Below are positions 46,151 through 59,255 of a DNA stretch of 64,000 bases, piece by piece. A model generated the notes under the pieces. That model worked only from the letters and a program-made list of their open reading frames with translations. It searched no databases and had not been told where the DNA came from. Within the stretch, counting starts at the first letter, position 1, and every line of letters starts with the position of its first letter. Source of the stretch: Begonia masoniana (Eukaryota; Streptophyta; Magnoliopsida; Cucurbitales; Begoniaceae); NCBI GenBank assembly GCA_022432975.1, contig CM039502.1, forward strand, positions 14,911,143-14,975,142, given 5' to 3'. Position numbers and translations under genes: made by a program.

Positions 46151-49100
46151 TCAGTACCTGAATAATTCTGGATGTTGGTCCATCATGTCTTGCTGGCGCT
46201 CCCAAGTTGTCTCCTCTATGTTCTGATTATGCCGTAAGACTTTCACCAGTGGAACTTTTTTGTTGCGCAACACTTTCACGGCATAGTCTAGGATCCTTAC
46301 TGGTTTCTCCTCATATGCAATGGTAGGATGAACTTCAATACTCTGGTGTTCCACAATCTGTGATGGATCTCGTACACACTTCTTCAACAAAGATACATGG
46401 AACACATTATGCATTCCTTCCATAGAGGTGGGTAGCTGTAATTCTAAGCTGCCTTCCCGATCCTTTTTAAGATTGAAAAGGGTCCAATAAATCTGGGGTT
46501 CAACTTGCCTCTCCTACCAAATCTCACAACTCCTTTGAATGATGATATCTTAAGAAAAACTTTATCATCTACTTCAAACTCTAATTCTCTACGTCTTTTA
46601 TCAGCATAACTTTTCTGTCGGCTCTGAGCTGTCAAAATCCGCTGGCGGATGAGGGCAACCTTCTCAACAGTTTGTTGCACAATGATGGGACCAAGCAACT
46701 GTGCTTCACCAACTTCATCCCAGTACAAAGGTGATCTGCATTTTCATCCATACAGTGCTTCATAAGGTGCCATCCCTATTGTTGCCTGAAAACTGTTATT
46801 ATAAGAAAATTCCACCAATGATAAATATTTACTCCAAGATCCTTGAAAATCTAATATGCATGCCCGGAGCATATCTTCTAAGGTCTGAATAGTCCTCTCG
46901 GATTGTCCGTCTGTTTGAGGGTGAAAAGCTGTGCTAAAACTAAGCTGTGTTCCCATAGCCTTGTGCAAACTCTTCCAAAACTTAGATGTGAATCGAGAAT
47001 CTCGGTCTGAAACTATGGTACCTGGAACTCCATGTAACCTAATAATCTCTTGCACATACAATTCAGCAAGCTGATCCATCGAGTATATCATCTTTATGGG
47101 CAGGAAATGAGCAGATTTGGTTAGACGATCTACGATCACCCAAATTGCATCATGTCCCCTCATTGTCCTAGGCAATCCTACCACAAAATCCATCGTTATT
47201 TGCTCCCATTTCCATTCGGGGACTGGTAAGGGTTGCAATGTTCCTGAGGGTCTCTAATGCTCAGCTTTAATCTGCTGACAACACAAACATGATCCTACAT
47301 ACTCTGCCACACTTCTTTTCATACTTGGTCACCAATAATAATGTTTAAGACTCTTGTACATCTTTATACTCCCAGGGTGAACAGAGAATCTGGAAGAATG
47401 TGCTTCAAAAAGAATTTCATCTCGAAGTTCTTTAATGGCAGGAACAAACCATCTATTTCTAAACTTAAGGATTCTATTAGCAGAATAGTTAAAATCTGAT
47501 TTGTCCGTAGAATCCATGCTTAACTTGTACTTGTTGCACTCTACATCATTTATCTGGGCTTCATTTATTCTTTCAAGAATGGTAGGTCTTAAGGATATTG
47601 TAGTAAGCATGGCTGACACACTATGCACTGCTTCTAGATTAAACCTTTGGAATTCACACTCTAAGGCTAATGGTACGTCAAGAATCAGGGCTGAGGCTGA
47701 AGTTGTTACTCTACTCAGAGCATCTGCCACAACATTTGCTTTGCCGGGATGGTATTTAATCTCAAAATCATAATCCTTCACAAATTCCAACCATCGACGT
47801 TGCCTCATGTTTAATTCCTTCTGTGTGAAGATATATTTCAGACTTTTATGGTCCGAGAATATTTCACAAGTTTGTCCATACAAGTAATGCCTCCAAATCT
47901 TAAGTGCAAATACCACTGCAGCTAATTCTAAGTCATGTGTAGGGTAATTCTTCTCATGTGTTTTCAACTGTCTAGAAGCATAGGCTATTACCTTTACATC
48001 TTGCATCTACACACATCCAAGACCAATTTTGGAAGCATCACAATAAATGTTAAATTTACTATTTTCAACAGGAAGGGTTAATATTGGGCATTGGTTAGTT
48101 TCTGTTTCAAAGTCTGGAAACTGGATTCACATTCCTCAATCCATGCATACTTAATGTTTTTCCTAGTTAACCGAGTGAGGGGTGTAGCAATCTTCGAGAA
48201 TCCTTCAATAAATTTCCTGTAGTATCCTGCTAACCCAAGGAAACTCCGAATATTTGCAGCATTCTTCGGTTGGGGCCACTCTTTGACTGCTTGAACCTTG
48301 GCTGGGTCGACAGATATTCCATCACCAGAGATCACATGACCAAGGAAGTGAACTCTGTCCAGCCAAAACTCACATTTGGAAAACTTAGCATAGAGTTGGT
48401 GCTGCCTTAGTACCCCTAATACTAAGTTCAAATGTTCTGCATGTTCTTCACTAGAACGTGAATAGATTAAAATGTCATCTATAAACACAATGACAAACTT
48501 GTCTAAATACTCGTGAAACACCCTATGCATAAGATCCATAAAGGCTGCTGGTGCGTTTGTCAACCCAAAGGACATAACCAAAAACTCATAATGTCCATAT
48601 CTTGTACGAAAAGCTGTCTTAGGAATATCTTCTGATTTGACTTTCAGTTGGTAGTAACCTGACCTCAAATCAATCTTAGAGAAAACTCGTGCACCACGGA
48701 GTTGGTCAAATAGATCATCAATCCTCGGTAATGGATACTTGTTCTTGACAGTTAACTTATTCAATTCCCTATAATCAATGCACATATGCATCGATCCATC
48801 TTTCTTTTTGACAAAAAGAACAGGTGCACCCCATGGTGAAAAGCTAGGGCATATGAACCCTTTCTCCAACAGATCCTCCAACTGTTTCTTTAATTCTTTA
48901 AGTTCTGATGGTGCTAATCTATATGGATTTTTAGACACAGGCTCAGCGCCGGGGTAAACATCTACAACAAATTCAATTTCTCTATCTGGTGGTAAACCAG
49001 GAAGGTCATCTAAGAATACTTCAGGAAAGTCTTGGACAACTAAGACATTTTGTAGATTTGCCTCCCCTACAAGTTGTGTGTCTAAAACGCTAGCTAAGAA

Positions 49101-49439
49101 GCACGAATACTCTCCACATGGGGAAAGTCTAGTGTTAATAGAAGTCATCACAGACATTTCCTTATTCTTCTTCGAAGCTTGAAAGGTATGTTTCAAACTA
49201 CCAGGGGGTTGAAAGCTAATTATTCCAGTCCTACAATCAATTATGGCGTGGTGCTTAAACAACCAGTCCATCTCTAGGATTACATCAAATCCCATTATAT
49301 CCATAATGATGATATCAACAGGTAAATTTTTGTTTCCCACTATCACCACACTATTAAGTATCACTCGGCTAGAGTGCATGCATTCACCAGAAGGGTAACG
49401 TGACATTAAACATATGCTCAGATAGCGTAGGTTGCACAT
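46151..49439 (-). pseudogene. Element C pol: protease C-part, RT, RNase H, integrase, chromodomain
   Basis: Read from 49439 down. The protease end has [13 protein letters not shown] has [31 protein letters not shown] and the FIDD box ([12 protein letters not shown]). RNase H has [13 protein letters not shown] and ends VVADALSRV. Integrase has [27 protein letters not shown] and [11 protein letters not shown]. The chromodomain is EEKPVRILDYAVKVL through TWERQQDMMDQHPELF, ending at 46151. The frame is broken between RT and RNase H (about 48010-48080), at the end of the zinc region (stop near 47329), near 46740, and between the integrase C-terminus and the chromodomain (about 46430). Non-functional. 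Confidence 0.92.
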
Positions 49440-50613
49440 CTAGCTTAACAGCAAATGCAGATGCTATAAATGAATGTGTTGCACCAGAATCTATTAAAGT
49501 AAAAGTAGGAATATAGTTGATTAATATAGTACCTGATACAACAGCGGGCTGTTCCTCACCCGACTCCATCATGGAGAATATTCTCGGTTTAATCATGGCA
49601 GGGCCACTCTTAGAAGCTGGGCAGTCAATGCTAATATGGCCGACCTTGTTACAATTGTAGCATCTGGTGAATCTAGGCTTCGGGCATTCTTTGATTGTGT
49701 GTCCAACCTCCTCACTGTTGAAACACTTCCTAAAGCCCAATCTGCACTCGCCCGGGTGGTTCTTCAAGCACTTAGAACACTGGAGAAATTTCCTGACATT
49801 CTGTATCTTTCCTCCTGTACTTTGGCTAATCTGACTTTCACTCGGCCTCTTCATTCCTCTTTGTTGGTGTGGCTGGATCAACTTTTGTGGGACTTCCTTT
49901 GGTCCAGCACACTTCCTTTCAGCTTCTTTCACTTCCAGAGCAGTAGACACAACTTCATTGAATGTCAAGCCTTTAATACCACAAAATTTAACTCCTTGGA
50001 AAATTTTCGGCTTCAGCCCATGCACAAATTTGAACACCTTATCCTCGTCCCTGTGAGCAAAATGTCCAGCAAACCTGGACAGGGACTTGAATTGCCTATT
50101 GTACTCTGCCACAGACCCTGTCTGCTTCAAGTTCAGAAATTCCAACTTCTTTGCAGTTTGGACAGTGCTGCTAAAATACTTCTCATAGAAAATTTCCGTG
50201 AATTGTGACCAAGTCATCGCCAAAACATCAGTGGTGGTCTCTATTGTTTCCCAATAGAGTTGAGCATCACCAGCCAAATGAAACGTTGCCAACGTGACCT
50301 TGTCTCCTTCTCCAATATTGGCACATCTAAACATACTCTCGATCTTTCTAAGCCACCCTTCAGCAATAACCGGATCAGACGACTATCTATCTAACGTGGG
50401 TGGTCGTAGCCTCCTAAATCTATCTCCATAATGTTCATTGTTAGAACTCGAGTTGGGACTTCCTTGTACCTCTCGGTTCAACAGCACACCTAACTGATCG
50501 GACTGCTGACGCACCAGATCTGTCAGCTGCCTAATCACGCTAGGATCTTCCTCAGCTCTTAAGTTGGGCATCTCTCATGGTACTCTTGGTCTTCCCGGTC
50601 GTCTAGACATCTT
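49384..50613 (-). pseudogene. Element C gag and protease N-part
   Basis: The probable original start is the ATG at about 50613 (MSRRPGRPRVP), soon followed by a TGA at 50575-50577 that looks like a decayed CGA. The next segment (MPNLRAEEDP) ends at a TAG at 50383-50385, where related elements have the continuous FDGRSSDP motif. The Gag core has FHLAGDAQLYWETIE, FEKY-like FYEKYFS and LKQTGSVAEYNRQF. Zinc-binding CFNSEEVGHTIKEC (first knuckle altered, Ser for the second Cys) and CYNCNKVGHISIDC follow, then the protease start FTLIDSGATHSFIAS. A frameshift near 49400-49440 separates it from pol. Confidence 0.88.
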
Positions 50614-50751
50614 ACTAGATTTCCTGCACAGGGTTAACTACTCTTATAAACATCTAATAACTAAGGCTAACATAAACACTTACAGTTGTTGGAGTGCTGC
50701 CATGCGACGATCGACACTGATGAGTAATCTTTTGAACGCTTTAACTGAATG

Positions 50752-50763
50752 TCTCTGATACCA
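50752..50763 (-). other. Primer binding site of element C
   Basis: The minus strand reads TGGTATCAGAGA, 3 bases from the LTR. This is the tRNA-Met type with its last base changed. Confidence 0.88.
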
Positions 50764-50766
50764 TAT

Positions 50767-50921
50767 TGTAACGCCCGAGGTTCTCTGAACCCAGTTCGTT
50801 ACACATAATCCGAACATAACTAAGAAACTTTGGACCAAATTTAAAACTTCACTCGAAAGTCAAAATTTGACATTTTCTAAAATCTCAAAACATTTAAAAA
50901 CTTGCCGCGGAAATTCTTTTG
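50767..50921 (-). repeat. 5' LTR fragment of element C
   Basis: 155 bp matching the start of the left LTR (tgtaac...gcggaaattcttttga). It stops abruptly where element D pol sequence begins. Confidence 0.9.
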
Positions 50922-53916
50922 ACCTCTGTCAACGCTAGACCTTCTCCATGCGGGGAGTATTTGTGCTTTTTGGCCAGTGTTTTAGACACACAACTAGTAG
51001 GAAAAGCAAGTCCCCAGAATTTCTTAGTTGTCCAAGATTTTGCAGAAGTATTTCTAGATGACCTTCATGGCTTGCCGCCAGATAGGGAAATTGAGTTTGT
51101 TGTAGATGTTTACCCAAGCGCCGAGCCTGTATCTAAGAATCCCTATAGATTAGCATCCACGATGCTTAAGGAATTAAAAAAACAGTTAGAGGAACTATTG
51201 GAAATAGGGTTCATACGTCCAAGCTTTTCACCATAGGGTGCACCAGTTCTTTTTGTCAAAAAGAATGATGGATCAATGCGTATGTGCGTGGATTATTAGG
51301 AATTGAATAAGTTAACCATCAAGAACAAGTATCCATTGCCAAGGATTGATGATTTATTCGACCAGCTTAACGGTGCGCGAGTTTTCTCTAAGATTGACCT
51401 TAGGTCCGGTTATTACCAATTGAATGTCAAATCAGAAGATATTCTTAAGACAGCTTTTCGCACAAGATATGAACATTATGAGTTTTTGGTTATGTCTTTT
51501 GGATTGACTAATGCACCAGCAGCTTTCATGGATCTTATGAATAGAGTGTTTAACGAGTATCTAGATAAATTTGTCATAGTGTTTATTGATGATATTTTAA
51601 TCTATTCACGTACTAATGATGAGCATGCAAGACACCTGACCTTGGTATTGGGAGTACTAAGACAGCACCAACTTTATGCCAAGTTTTCCAAGTGTGAGTT
51701 TTGGTTGGACAGAGTTCACTTTCTTAGTCACGTGATCTCTGGTGAAGGAATATCTGTCGATCCAGCTAAGGTTCAAGCAGTTAAGAAGTGGCCCCAACCG
51801 AAGAATGCCACTGATATTCGGAGTTTCCTTGGATTAGTAGGATATTACAGGAAATTTATTGAAGGATTCTCAAAGATTACAACACCCCTCACTCGGTTAA
51901 CAAGGAAAAACATTAGGTATGCATGGACAGAGGAATGTGAATCCAGTTTCCAGACTTTGAAACAGAAGTTGACCAGTGCTCCAGTATTAACACTCCCTGT
52001 TGAAAATGGAAAGTTCAGCATTTATTGTGACGCTTCCAAAGTTGGACTCGGTTGTGTGTTGATGCAAGATGGAAAAGTAATAGCCTATGCTTTTAGGTAG
52101 TTGAAAACACACGAGAAGAATTACTCTACACACGACTTAGAATTAGCTGCAGTGCTTTTTGCGCTAAAGATTTGGAGGCATTACTTGTATGGACAGTCTT
52201 GTGAGATATTTTTGGACCATAAAAGTCTGAAGTATATTTTCACACAGAAAGAATTAAATATGAGGCAACGTAGATGGTTGGAGTTTGTCAAGGACTATGA
52301 TTTTGAGATTAAATACCACCCCGGCAAGGAGAATGTAGTGGCTGATGCTTTGAGTAGAGTGACAACATCGACATCTGCATTGATTCTTGACATACCATTA
52401 GCCTTAAAGGCAGAGTTTCAAAGATTGAACTTAGAAGCTGTGTCCAGCGTGTCAGCTATGCTCTCTGCCATAATCTTGAAGCTACTATTTTGGAAAGAAT
52501 AAAGGAAGCACAGGCGATTGATGCTGAGTGCAACAAGTATAAGTCATGCATGGATTCTACTGATAATTCAGATTTCAACTATTCTGTTGATGGAATTCTC
52601 AAGTTTCGGAATAGATGGTTTGTTTCAACAGATAAAGAACTTCGAAAAGAGATCCTTTCGGAAGCTCATTCTTCTAGACTCTCTATCCGTCCTGGAAGTA
52701 CAAAAATATATAGAGACCTTAAACAACATTATTGGTGGCTAGATGTGAAAAGAAGTGTGGCCGAGTACGTAGAATTGTGTTTAGTTTGCCAACAAGTTAA
52801 AGCTGAACATCAGAGGCATGCAGGAGCATTGCAACCATTACCAGTTTTCGAATGGAAATGGGAACAAATAACGATGGACTTTGTAGTAGGATTGCCTAAG
52901 ACGGCAAAGGGACATGATGCAATTTGGGTGATAGTAGATCGTCTAACCAAATCAGCCCATTTTCTGCCCATAAAGATGACCTACTCGATGGACCAACTAG
53001 CTGAATTGTATGTGCATGAGATTGTTAGACTGCATGGAGTTCCAAGCACTATAGTTTCTGACCGAGACTCTAGATTTACGTCGAAGTTTTGGAAGAGTCT
53101 GCATAAGGTTATGGGTACACAACTCAACTTTAGCACAGCCTTTCACCCTCAAACAGATGGACAATCTGAAAGGACTATCCAAACTTTGGAGGATATGCTT
53201 CGTGCATGTGTATTAGATTTTCAGGGTTCTTGGAGTAAGTACTTGTCGTTGGTGGAATTTTCTTATAATAACAGTTTCCAGGCAACAATAGAGATGGCAC
53301 CGTATGAAGCATTATATGGACAAAAATGCAGATCTCCTTTGTATTGGGATGAAGTTGGTGAGGCACGTTTGCTTGGTCCTGACATTGTGCAACAGACAGT
53401 GGGGAAGATTGCCCTCATCCGACAAAGAATCTTGACAGCTCAAAGCCGACAGAAAGTTACGCCGATAGGAGACGCAGAGAATTGGAGTTTGAAGTAGGTG
53501 ATGAAGTTTTTCTTAAGGTATCACCATTCAAGGGAGTTATGAGATTTAAAAAGAGAGGCAAGTTGAACCCCAGATATATTGGACCGTTCTCAATCTTAAA
53601 GAGGATTGGGAAGACAGCTTATCAGTTAAAATTGCCAGTCTCTATGGAAGGAATTCACAATGTGTTCCATATTTCTATGCTAAAGAAGGGTATGCGGGAT
53701 TCAACTCAGGTTGTGGAACAGCAGAACAATGAAATTCATCCTACTCTTACTTATGAGGAGAAACCAGTAAAGATCCTCGACTATGCCGTGAAGGTGTTGC
53801 GCAACAAAGAGGTCCCACTGGTGAAAGTTTTATGGCATAACCAGAGCATAGAGGAGAAAACTTGGGAGCGCCAGCAGGACATGATGGACCAATATCCAGA
53901 ATTATTCAGGTATTGA
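50922..53916 (+). pseudogene. Element D pol, 5'-truncated: RT to chromodomain
   Basis: Begins in the linker between protease and RT (SVNARPSPCGEY) with no gag or protease. RT has [15 protein letters not shown] and [12 protein letters not shown]. RNase H has [11 protein letters not shown] and [13 protein letters not shown] (Leu for the usual Ser). Integrase has [28 protein letters not shown] and [11 protein letters not shown]. The chromodomain is VKILDYAVKVLRN through TWERQQDMMDQYPELF. TAG stops occur at 51234-51236 (a Trp position), 51297-51299 (an Arg position) and 52098-52100 (a Gln position). Frame changes lie near 52490 and 53480. About as decayed as element C and very similar to it, but on the opposite strand. 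Confidence 0.92.
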
Positions 53917-53933
53917 ATTTTGAGGACAAAATT

Positions 53934-53951
53934 CTTTTAAGAAAGGTAGAT
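53934..53951 (+). other. Polypurine tract of element D
   Basis: cttttaagaaaggtagat lies directly before the 3' LTR's TGTAGTACCC. Confidence 0.75.
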
Positions 53952-56900
53952 TGTAGTACCCAGTTCCATCGAACCGATTTTACCTTGTCATCTAATAGTG
54001 TACACTTTATGGATGAAATTGGGAGAATTATTGATTAGGTTAATGAGTGACTAAGTAAGGGCATAATGGTAAATGAAGATTTATAGTGGATAACGTATTT
54101 AAGGGAGGGTTTAATGAGGTTTAGCCGCCACTGTTTTCTCATTTTCCTTTCTCGGCATACAGCTCAGCTAGCAGTGTTTCTCTCGGTAATTTTCCCTCCC
54201 ATTTTCTCCAAGCTAGGTGAGTTCTACTTCGATTTCTTGTTACATTGTAGCTATCGATGTTAGAGGGGATTTTAAATGCGAGTTTTGAGAATGCTGTAAG
54301 TGAGAGTTAGTTCGGGTTCGGGGAATATCAGGAATGCTTGATGATCTGAGTTCCCAAACTAGTTTCCTTATGAGTTCTGGTAGATTTGAGGATAGTTTAG
54401 AATGAAGCTTAACTAATACTCTGTCTACGGCTATAGGTTTGAGCAAAACCCGAAGTAGTTTGCAACCAAGCTTTTCCAAGAAACCAGGTAAGTAGAGTAT
54501 GTGTGTGCCTTCGGATCTTTATCACAAAACAATAGGTTTATGCTTGTTTGAATGTTTTTTGTATGTCATGTATTATGTTTTGGAAAGAACACGAAAATGA
54601 ATTTACATGTAATCGCATGGCAATGTATGAACAGAATGTAATAGATCAGCTGTTAAGGGAACTAATCTGCCCCTTAATTTATGAAGAGAATGTATGACTT
54701 TGAAAAAATTAATCCGCTTCTTAATAAAATTTAGGATCAGATCTGCTGTTAACGGAACTAATCCGCCCCTTAATTTATGAAGAGGATGTATAACTTAGGA
54801 AAAATTATCCAATTCCCAATGGAACTGAGGGATGAGAACATAGAAAGAATGTGAATGCAACAGAGATGTGAAAGTAGAAACTGCATGTCTAGGATTTATG
54901 TTTCAGTATATCATTTCATTATTGCTCTACTTATTTAGCATTAGGCTAATAGATGAGTTTTGTGATGTAGGTGAAGAAGTGACCAAGGGTGAGTTCTCCG
55001 AGTATACTGAGGAATAGGAGCAGTTGGAGGGGTGCATCCAGGCAACGACTTGGTAACTGATGAGGCCGTTTAACTATTGTTAGTATGTGAGGTCTTGATG
55101 GTCAAGAGATTTGTTGAAGTGTGCTGAGGATATTGTGTAACGCCCCGAGTTATCTAAACCCGGTTTGCTACTCATAACGCTGAACCGAACCATGACGTCT
55201 TGATGTTAAATTTAAAATTTCACTCGACAGCCAAAATTTGACTTTTTCTAAAACTAAATATATTTTAAAACTTGCAGCGGAAAATCAATTGAACATCAAT
55301 GAAGCTAAGTAACCCGTGAAAACATTTTAAAATGACTGTTGGAAGTGTTAAGAGTGATTGGCCAAAAGACGTAAAGCTTAAAGAAAACGCGGAATGCCCG
55401 TGAAGTTGCCGAAGTCGAATACATCTGCCGACGACAAAGTCAACGGAAGAAGCAGAAATAGGAATAGGAGGTTTCTACCGATGACGTGTACAAACAACGC
55501 ACCACCATCTACCGACAAGCCAACACAACTACATCTGCCGATGAAGTCAACATAACTTCATCTGCCGATGGAGTCAACATAACTTCATCTACCGATAGAT
55601 TTCCATCTGCCGATAGACAAGCACGTGACATCTACCGACAACGACATTATGACTCCTTCCGATAAGATTAAAATATACACTACATCTGCCGATAGCAAAA
55701 CTACAGGTTTTGCGACTTGCACCTGTCGATGACGTCAGCCGGATGTTCTCTCTCTCATCCAACGACTTCTTTACTGAAGGCACCTTCCGATAGGCAGAAC
55801 GACAAAACTAAACATCCAGAAACAAACCAAATCACTGCCCTTCCCAATTCAGTAAAAACATTCAAAATCCAACAGAATACCAATATCAGAAGATTCTCAA
55901 AAATGTTTTCAAAGCTTTGAAACCACTGTTGTCGTAAAATTTTCAGAAAAACATCTATACTGAACTAGTTACCCTCAACTCAACACCTGCAGCCATGGAT
56001 TAAACCGCCTCAACAGATGACCAAACCAATGCCTGAAAATGCTCCTCCAACCAGCCTATTCTTCATGTTGGTCGGTAAACATACCTTCAGTAACTTCTTC
56101 ACCTACATCACAAAACTCATCTATTAGCCTAATGCTAAGCAAGTAGAGCGATGAATGAAATGGATCAATGAAGCAATAATTTCCCTAAACATGCGGTCTC
56201 TACTTTCTCATCTCAGTTGTATTCAAATTCGTTCTCTGTTGATCCCTCTGTACGATGGGAAAGTGGATCAGTCATTCCCCAAAGCATACATCCTCTGATC
56301 TCAATTAAGGGGCGGATTAATTCCCTTAACAGTTAACTGGTCTGATCCCCCTGTAGGATTTGGAAGTGGATCACTTTTTCCAAAATCCTCAATCCTATGT
56401 TCTCAGTTAAGGGGCGGATTAATCCCCCTTAACAGTTGTTCTGATCATCCTGCTCACACTTACCATGCATTTCATGTAAATTCATTTTCGTAATATTTCA
56501 AAAACATGATGCATAACAACTGGAAAATAAACATACAAAACATACATAAATCCTACTGTTTTGTGATGTAGGCCCGAAGGCACAAACAAACTCTACTTAC
56601 CTGGATCCCTGGAAATCGCTCGGCTAAATGCTACTTCAGAAGCTCGCTCACCTAAAATCATAATAGTACATATATCAAACTTTCACTAAACTTCACAGAA
56701 TCAATACAGGAGTTTGAGGAACAAAATTTGAAACCCCACAACTCGGGTATTCTCAATAGTCGCTCAGCCTGAACCTACTCTAAATCACAACATTCCTCGA
56801 AACTCCTTCACATTGTACTCCCTCAGCTATCTAACTACTAAAATCGCAAGAAAACAAGGAGGGCTTACCTAGGTTGAAGGAGAATCGGGTAGGAGAATCG

Positions 56901-57349
56901 CCTAGAGATTTCTGCCGTTCGAGCTGAAGACCGAAAGGGAAAAGAAAATGAGTAGTGGTGGCGGCTACTCTAAACTTTTTGCCTTAAATATCTTATCCAC
57001 TTTCAAATTTGCCAATTACCCTTATGCCCTTACTTACTCATTCTTCAACCTAACCTACATTATACTAAAATTTCATTCATCGATTATACTTAATAGATTT
57101 ATCTGTTATTTTAAATTTTTAATTAAAGTCGGGTGTTACATATTGATAACAGTAGTAGTTTAAGGTTTATAATGTTTTGAGGTTTTCCTGATTTTGAAAC
57201 ATGTCTTGGTTTAGTTATAGTTTGCTATTTTAGATTTTCTTGGAAAGTTTAGTGAACAATCGTTCAGCTTAACTAAGCTGTGAATTTTAATGATTTTGAT
57301 AGTTTTTAGTATTCCTGTAAAAATTTGAGATTTCTTGGATAATGATACA
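53952..57349 (+). repeat. 3' LTR of element D, interrupted twice
   Basis: Starts TGTAGTACCC and follows the left D LTR closely. It is split by a solo LTR (55136-57140), resumes at 57141, and is cut at 57349 by element E. Its right end must lie beyond the window. Confidence 0.9.
55136..57140 (-). mobile_element. Solo LTR in the 3' LTR of element D (2005 bp)
   Basis: Opens TGTAACGCCCC and ends GGGTGTTACA on plus, with a perfect 5-bp target duplication tattg at 55131-55135 and 57141-57145. Minus orientation, by similarity to the element C LTR. No internal gag or pol, so it is a solo LTR left by LTR-LTR recombination. It carries catct(g/a)ccgat repeats at 55430-55800. Confidence 0.93.
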
Positions 57350-59019
57350 TGTAATACCCAGCTTTACGGGATATTAATATTTTAATATCGATGGCATTTT
57401 TTGTAAATATGTCGAATTAGGTCAGTTTTGTGAAAAGAAAGTGTTATTACGATCCTAATAATTAAGAAGAATTTTGAAAATTTTTTAGGAATTTTAAGAG
57501 TTTAACGCTAATTTTACGAGAATTACGTTTAACGTAATATAAAGGATACTTTGGTAAAAATAGTAAACGAGGTCTGAATTGCGAACGGACAGTTTTGATT
57601 GAACCCTGGTAATAAGTTGAAGTTATTGGAGAAATAAGGAAATTTGGAGAATCCGAATCGTTAGCTAATTAACGAAACGAAGGACGAAACAAATAGAAAA
57701 TCAAAGGAAGGGCAAAATGGTAATTTGCCATGTCAAATTTTAATTTAAAATCATAAACTCCTTCTTCTCCAGCAAACCACACTCACGATTTTCTCTCTGG
57801 CAAAACTCCCTGGCGATTCCTCATTCCTCCTCACGGCATTGTCCATTCCGGCGACCGATCTCCTCTCCGATCGTCTCGTTTCTTCGTGTTTTATCCTCCT
57901 CTCGCAACCCTAGGTATGAATCTATGGTTTTAGAGCGTTATATTTTGGTTTTCACGAAGTTTAACGGTTAGGGTTTTGTTTAGGGTTTTGTTAAAAACGC
58001 TATTTAGGGTTTGAAATTGATAAGTTTGTCGTAGTTGTGAATATGATGAATGTATTGAGCGTTATTGGATGAAGTTAATCGATTTAGGATGAATGTTAGA
58101 GATTTGACAAATTTTTGAGTTTTGGGAAAAACTCGTTAATGGTGATTTCGAGGTATCGAGCGTTAATTGTTGGATAAAATGCCTCGTTGAGCTAAGTTAG
58201 AAATTTAGGAAAAAATTCTCTTAGTTAAGGTTTCGTTAAATTTGGACATTTAATGGTTTAAACTCGTTTTAACGACAATGTTGTGAAATTGCCTTAGGTA
58301 AACAAAGCTCGTGGATGGAGCTTGGATTGCAACGGACACGAGGTAAGTTTTCGTGACTTACTCTGGCCGATTGGCCTACACTGTACGTCGAAGTTGCGTC
58401 GTGGATCTTTAGAGAATAATTGTTTATAAGCTTTGGTCGGGTAGATAGGGTTAATTCGTTTATAGGTTATGTTTTTTTATGGTCTCGATGGTATGTATGA
58501 TGTTTGTTTACTTTATGTCTATAACTGTTCACGCATCACGTGTTTTCTAAAATAGCATGAAAACAGATTTTCGCACGAGTTTAAAGAAAATGAAATGAAT
58601 GAACGAAATGAATCTACGTAATCTGTTATCTAGTTACGCGAGGTGAGGCTCAGGCACGGCTTTTTACGGATGTGAGCGTGTACCCCCCCGGTTAGGTGAA
58701 GAGGGCAGTCCAACCGCGGGATGTGTCCTCTCCATCTAATAGGCTGAGACCTCAGTGACATTCTGACTGCGACGTAATGATAAGAAAAATGTTGAATGAT
58801 TTTTGAAACTCATATGCATAGCATGCATTTACATTTACGAAACTTACTGAGCCTTTAGCTCATAGTGTGTCTGTATGGTGTAGGTGACATCGAAACAGGT
58901 GAGGATGACGTTCCTCCTCCTGAAGCATGAGTCCAGTTAACGAAGAATGATCGCGAGAGTGTGTTGGCGCAGTCGAGGCGTTTCATGACCCGTGTGGACG
59001 AATGTAGGTATTTTGCGTC

Positions 59020-59244
59020 ATTTTGGATAGAAAAAGTTTAAGGAAAATATTTGTACAGATAGAACATTATAAGATGTTTGGATCTGGACTAGTTTATAGG
59101 TTTATGTTTTGAAGTTTTTAAACGTTTTGGAAACTTGTTTTGTAAGTTCTTGGTAATAGGGATATGTTCGGTTTTTAAATACATCCATGCAGTTCGTTTT
59201 TGTGAAAATGTATTTCGTGTTAAATGCATCTCGAGTCGGTTTTG
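59020..59244. repeat. 225-bp direct duplication left of (AAAGAAG)n
   Basis: attttggatagaaaaag to gagtcggttttg. An apparently identical copy lies at 59759-59983, with the microsatellite between them. Confidence 0.95.
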
Positions 59245-59255
59245 AGCGAGAGTAG

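Larger units (their letters stand above)
43980..50921 (-). mobile_element. Element C: Tekay/Del-like Ty3/gypsy chromovirus
   Basis: Minus-strand element with a complete 3' LTR at left (2136 bp), the full gag-pol region, a primer site, and only the first 155 bp of the other LTR at right. Long LTRs, the FIDD RT box and the C-terminal chromodomain suit the Tekay/Del group. It abuts the truncated D LTR at left and mid-pol sequence of D at right, so it was inserted into D and the right junction was later deleted. Many stops and frame changes make it inactive. Confidence 0.92.

Noticed and set aside
55131..57145. Solo LTR considered as a complete small element
   Set aside because: No internal primer site, purine tract or coding region between its ends, and exact TSDs fit a solo LTR.
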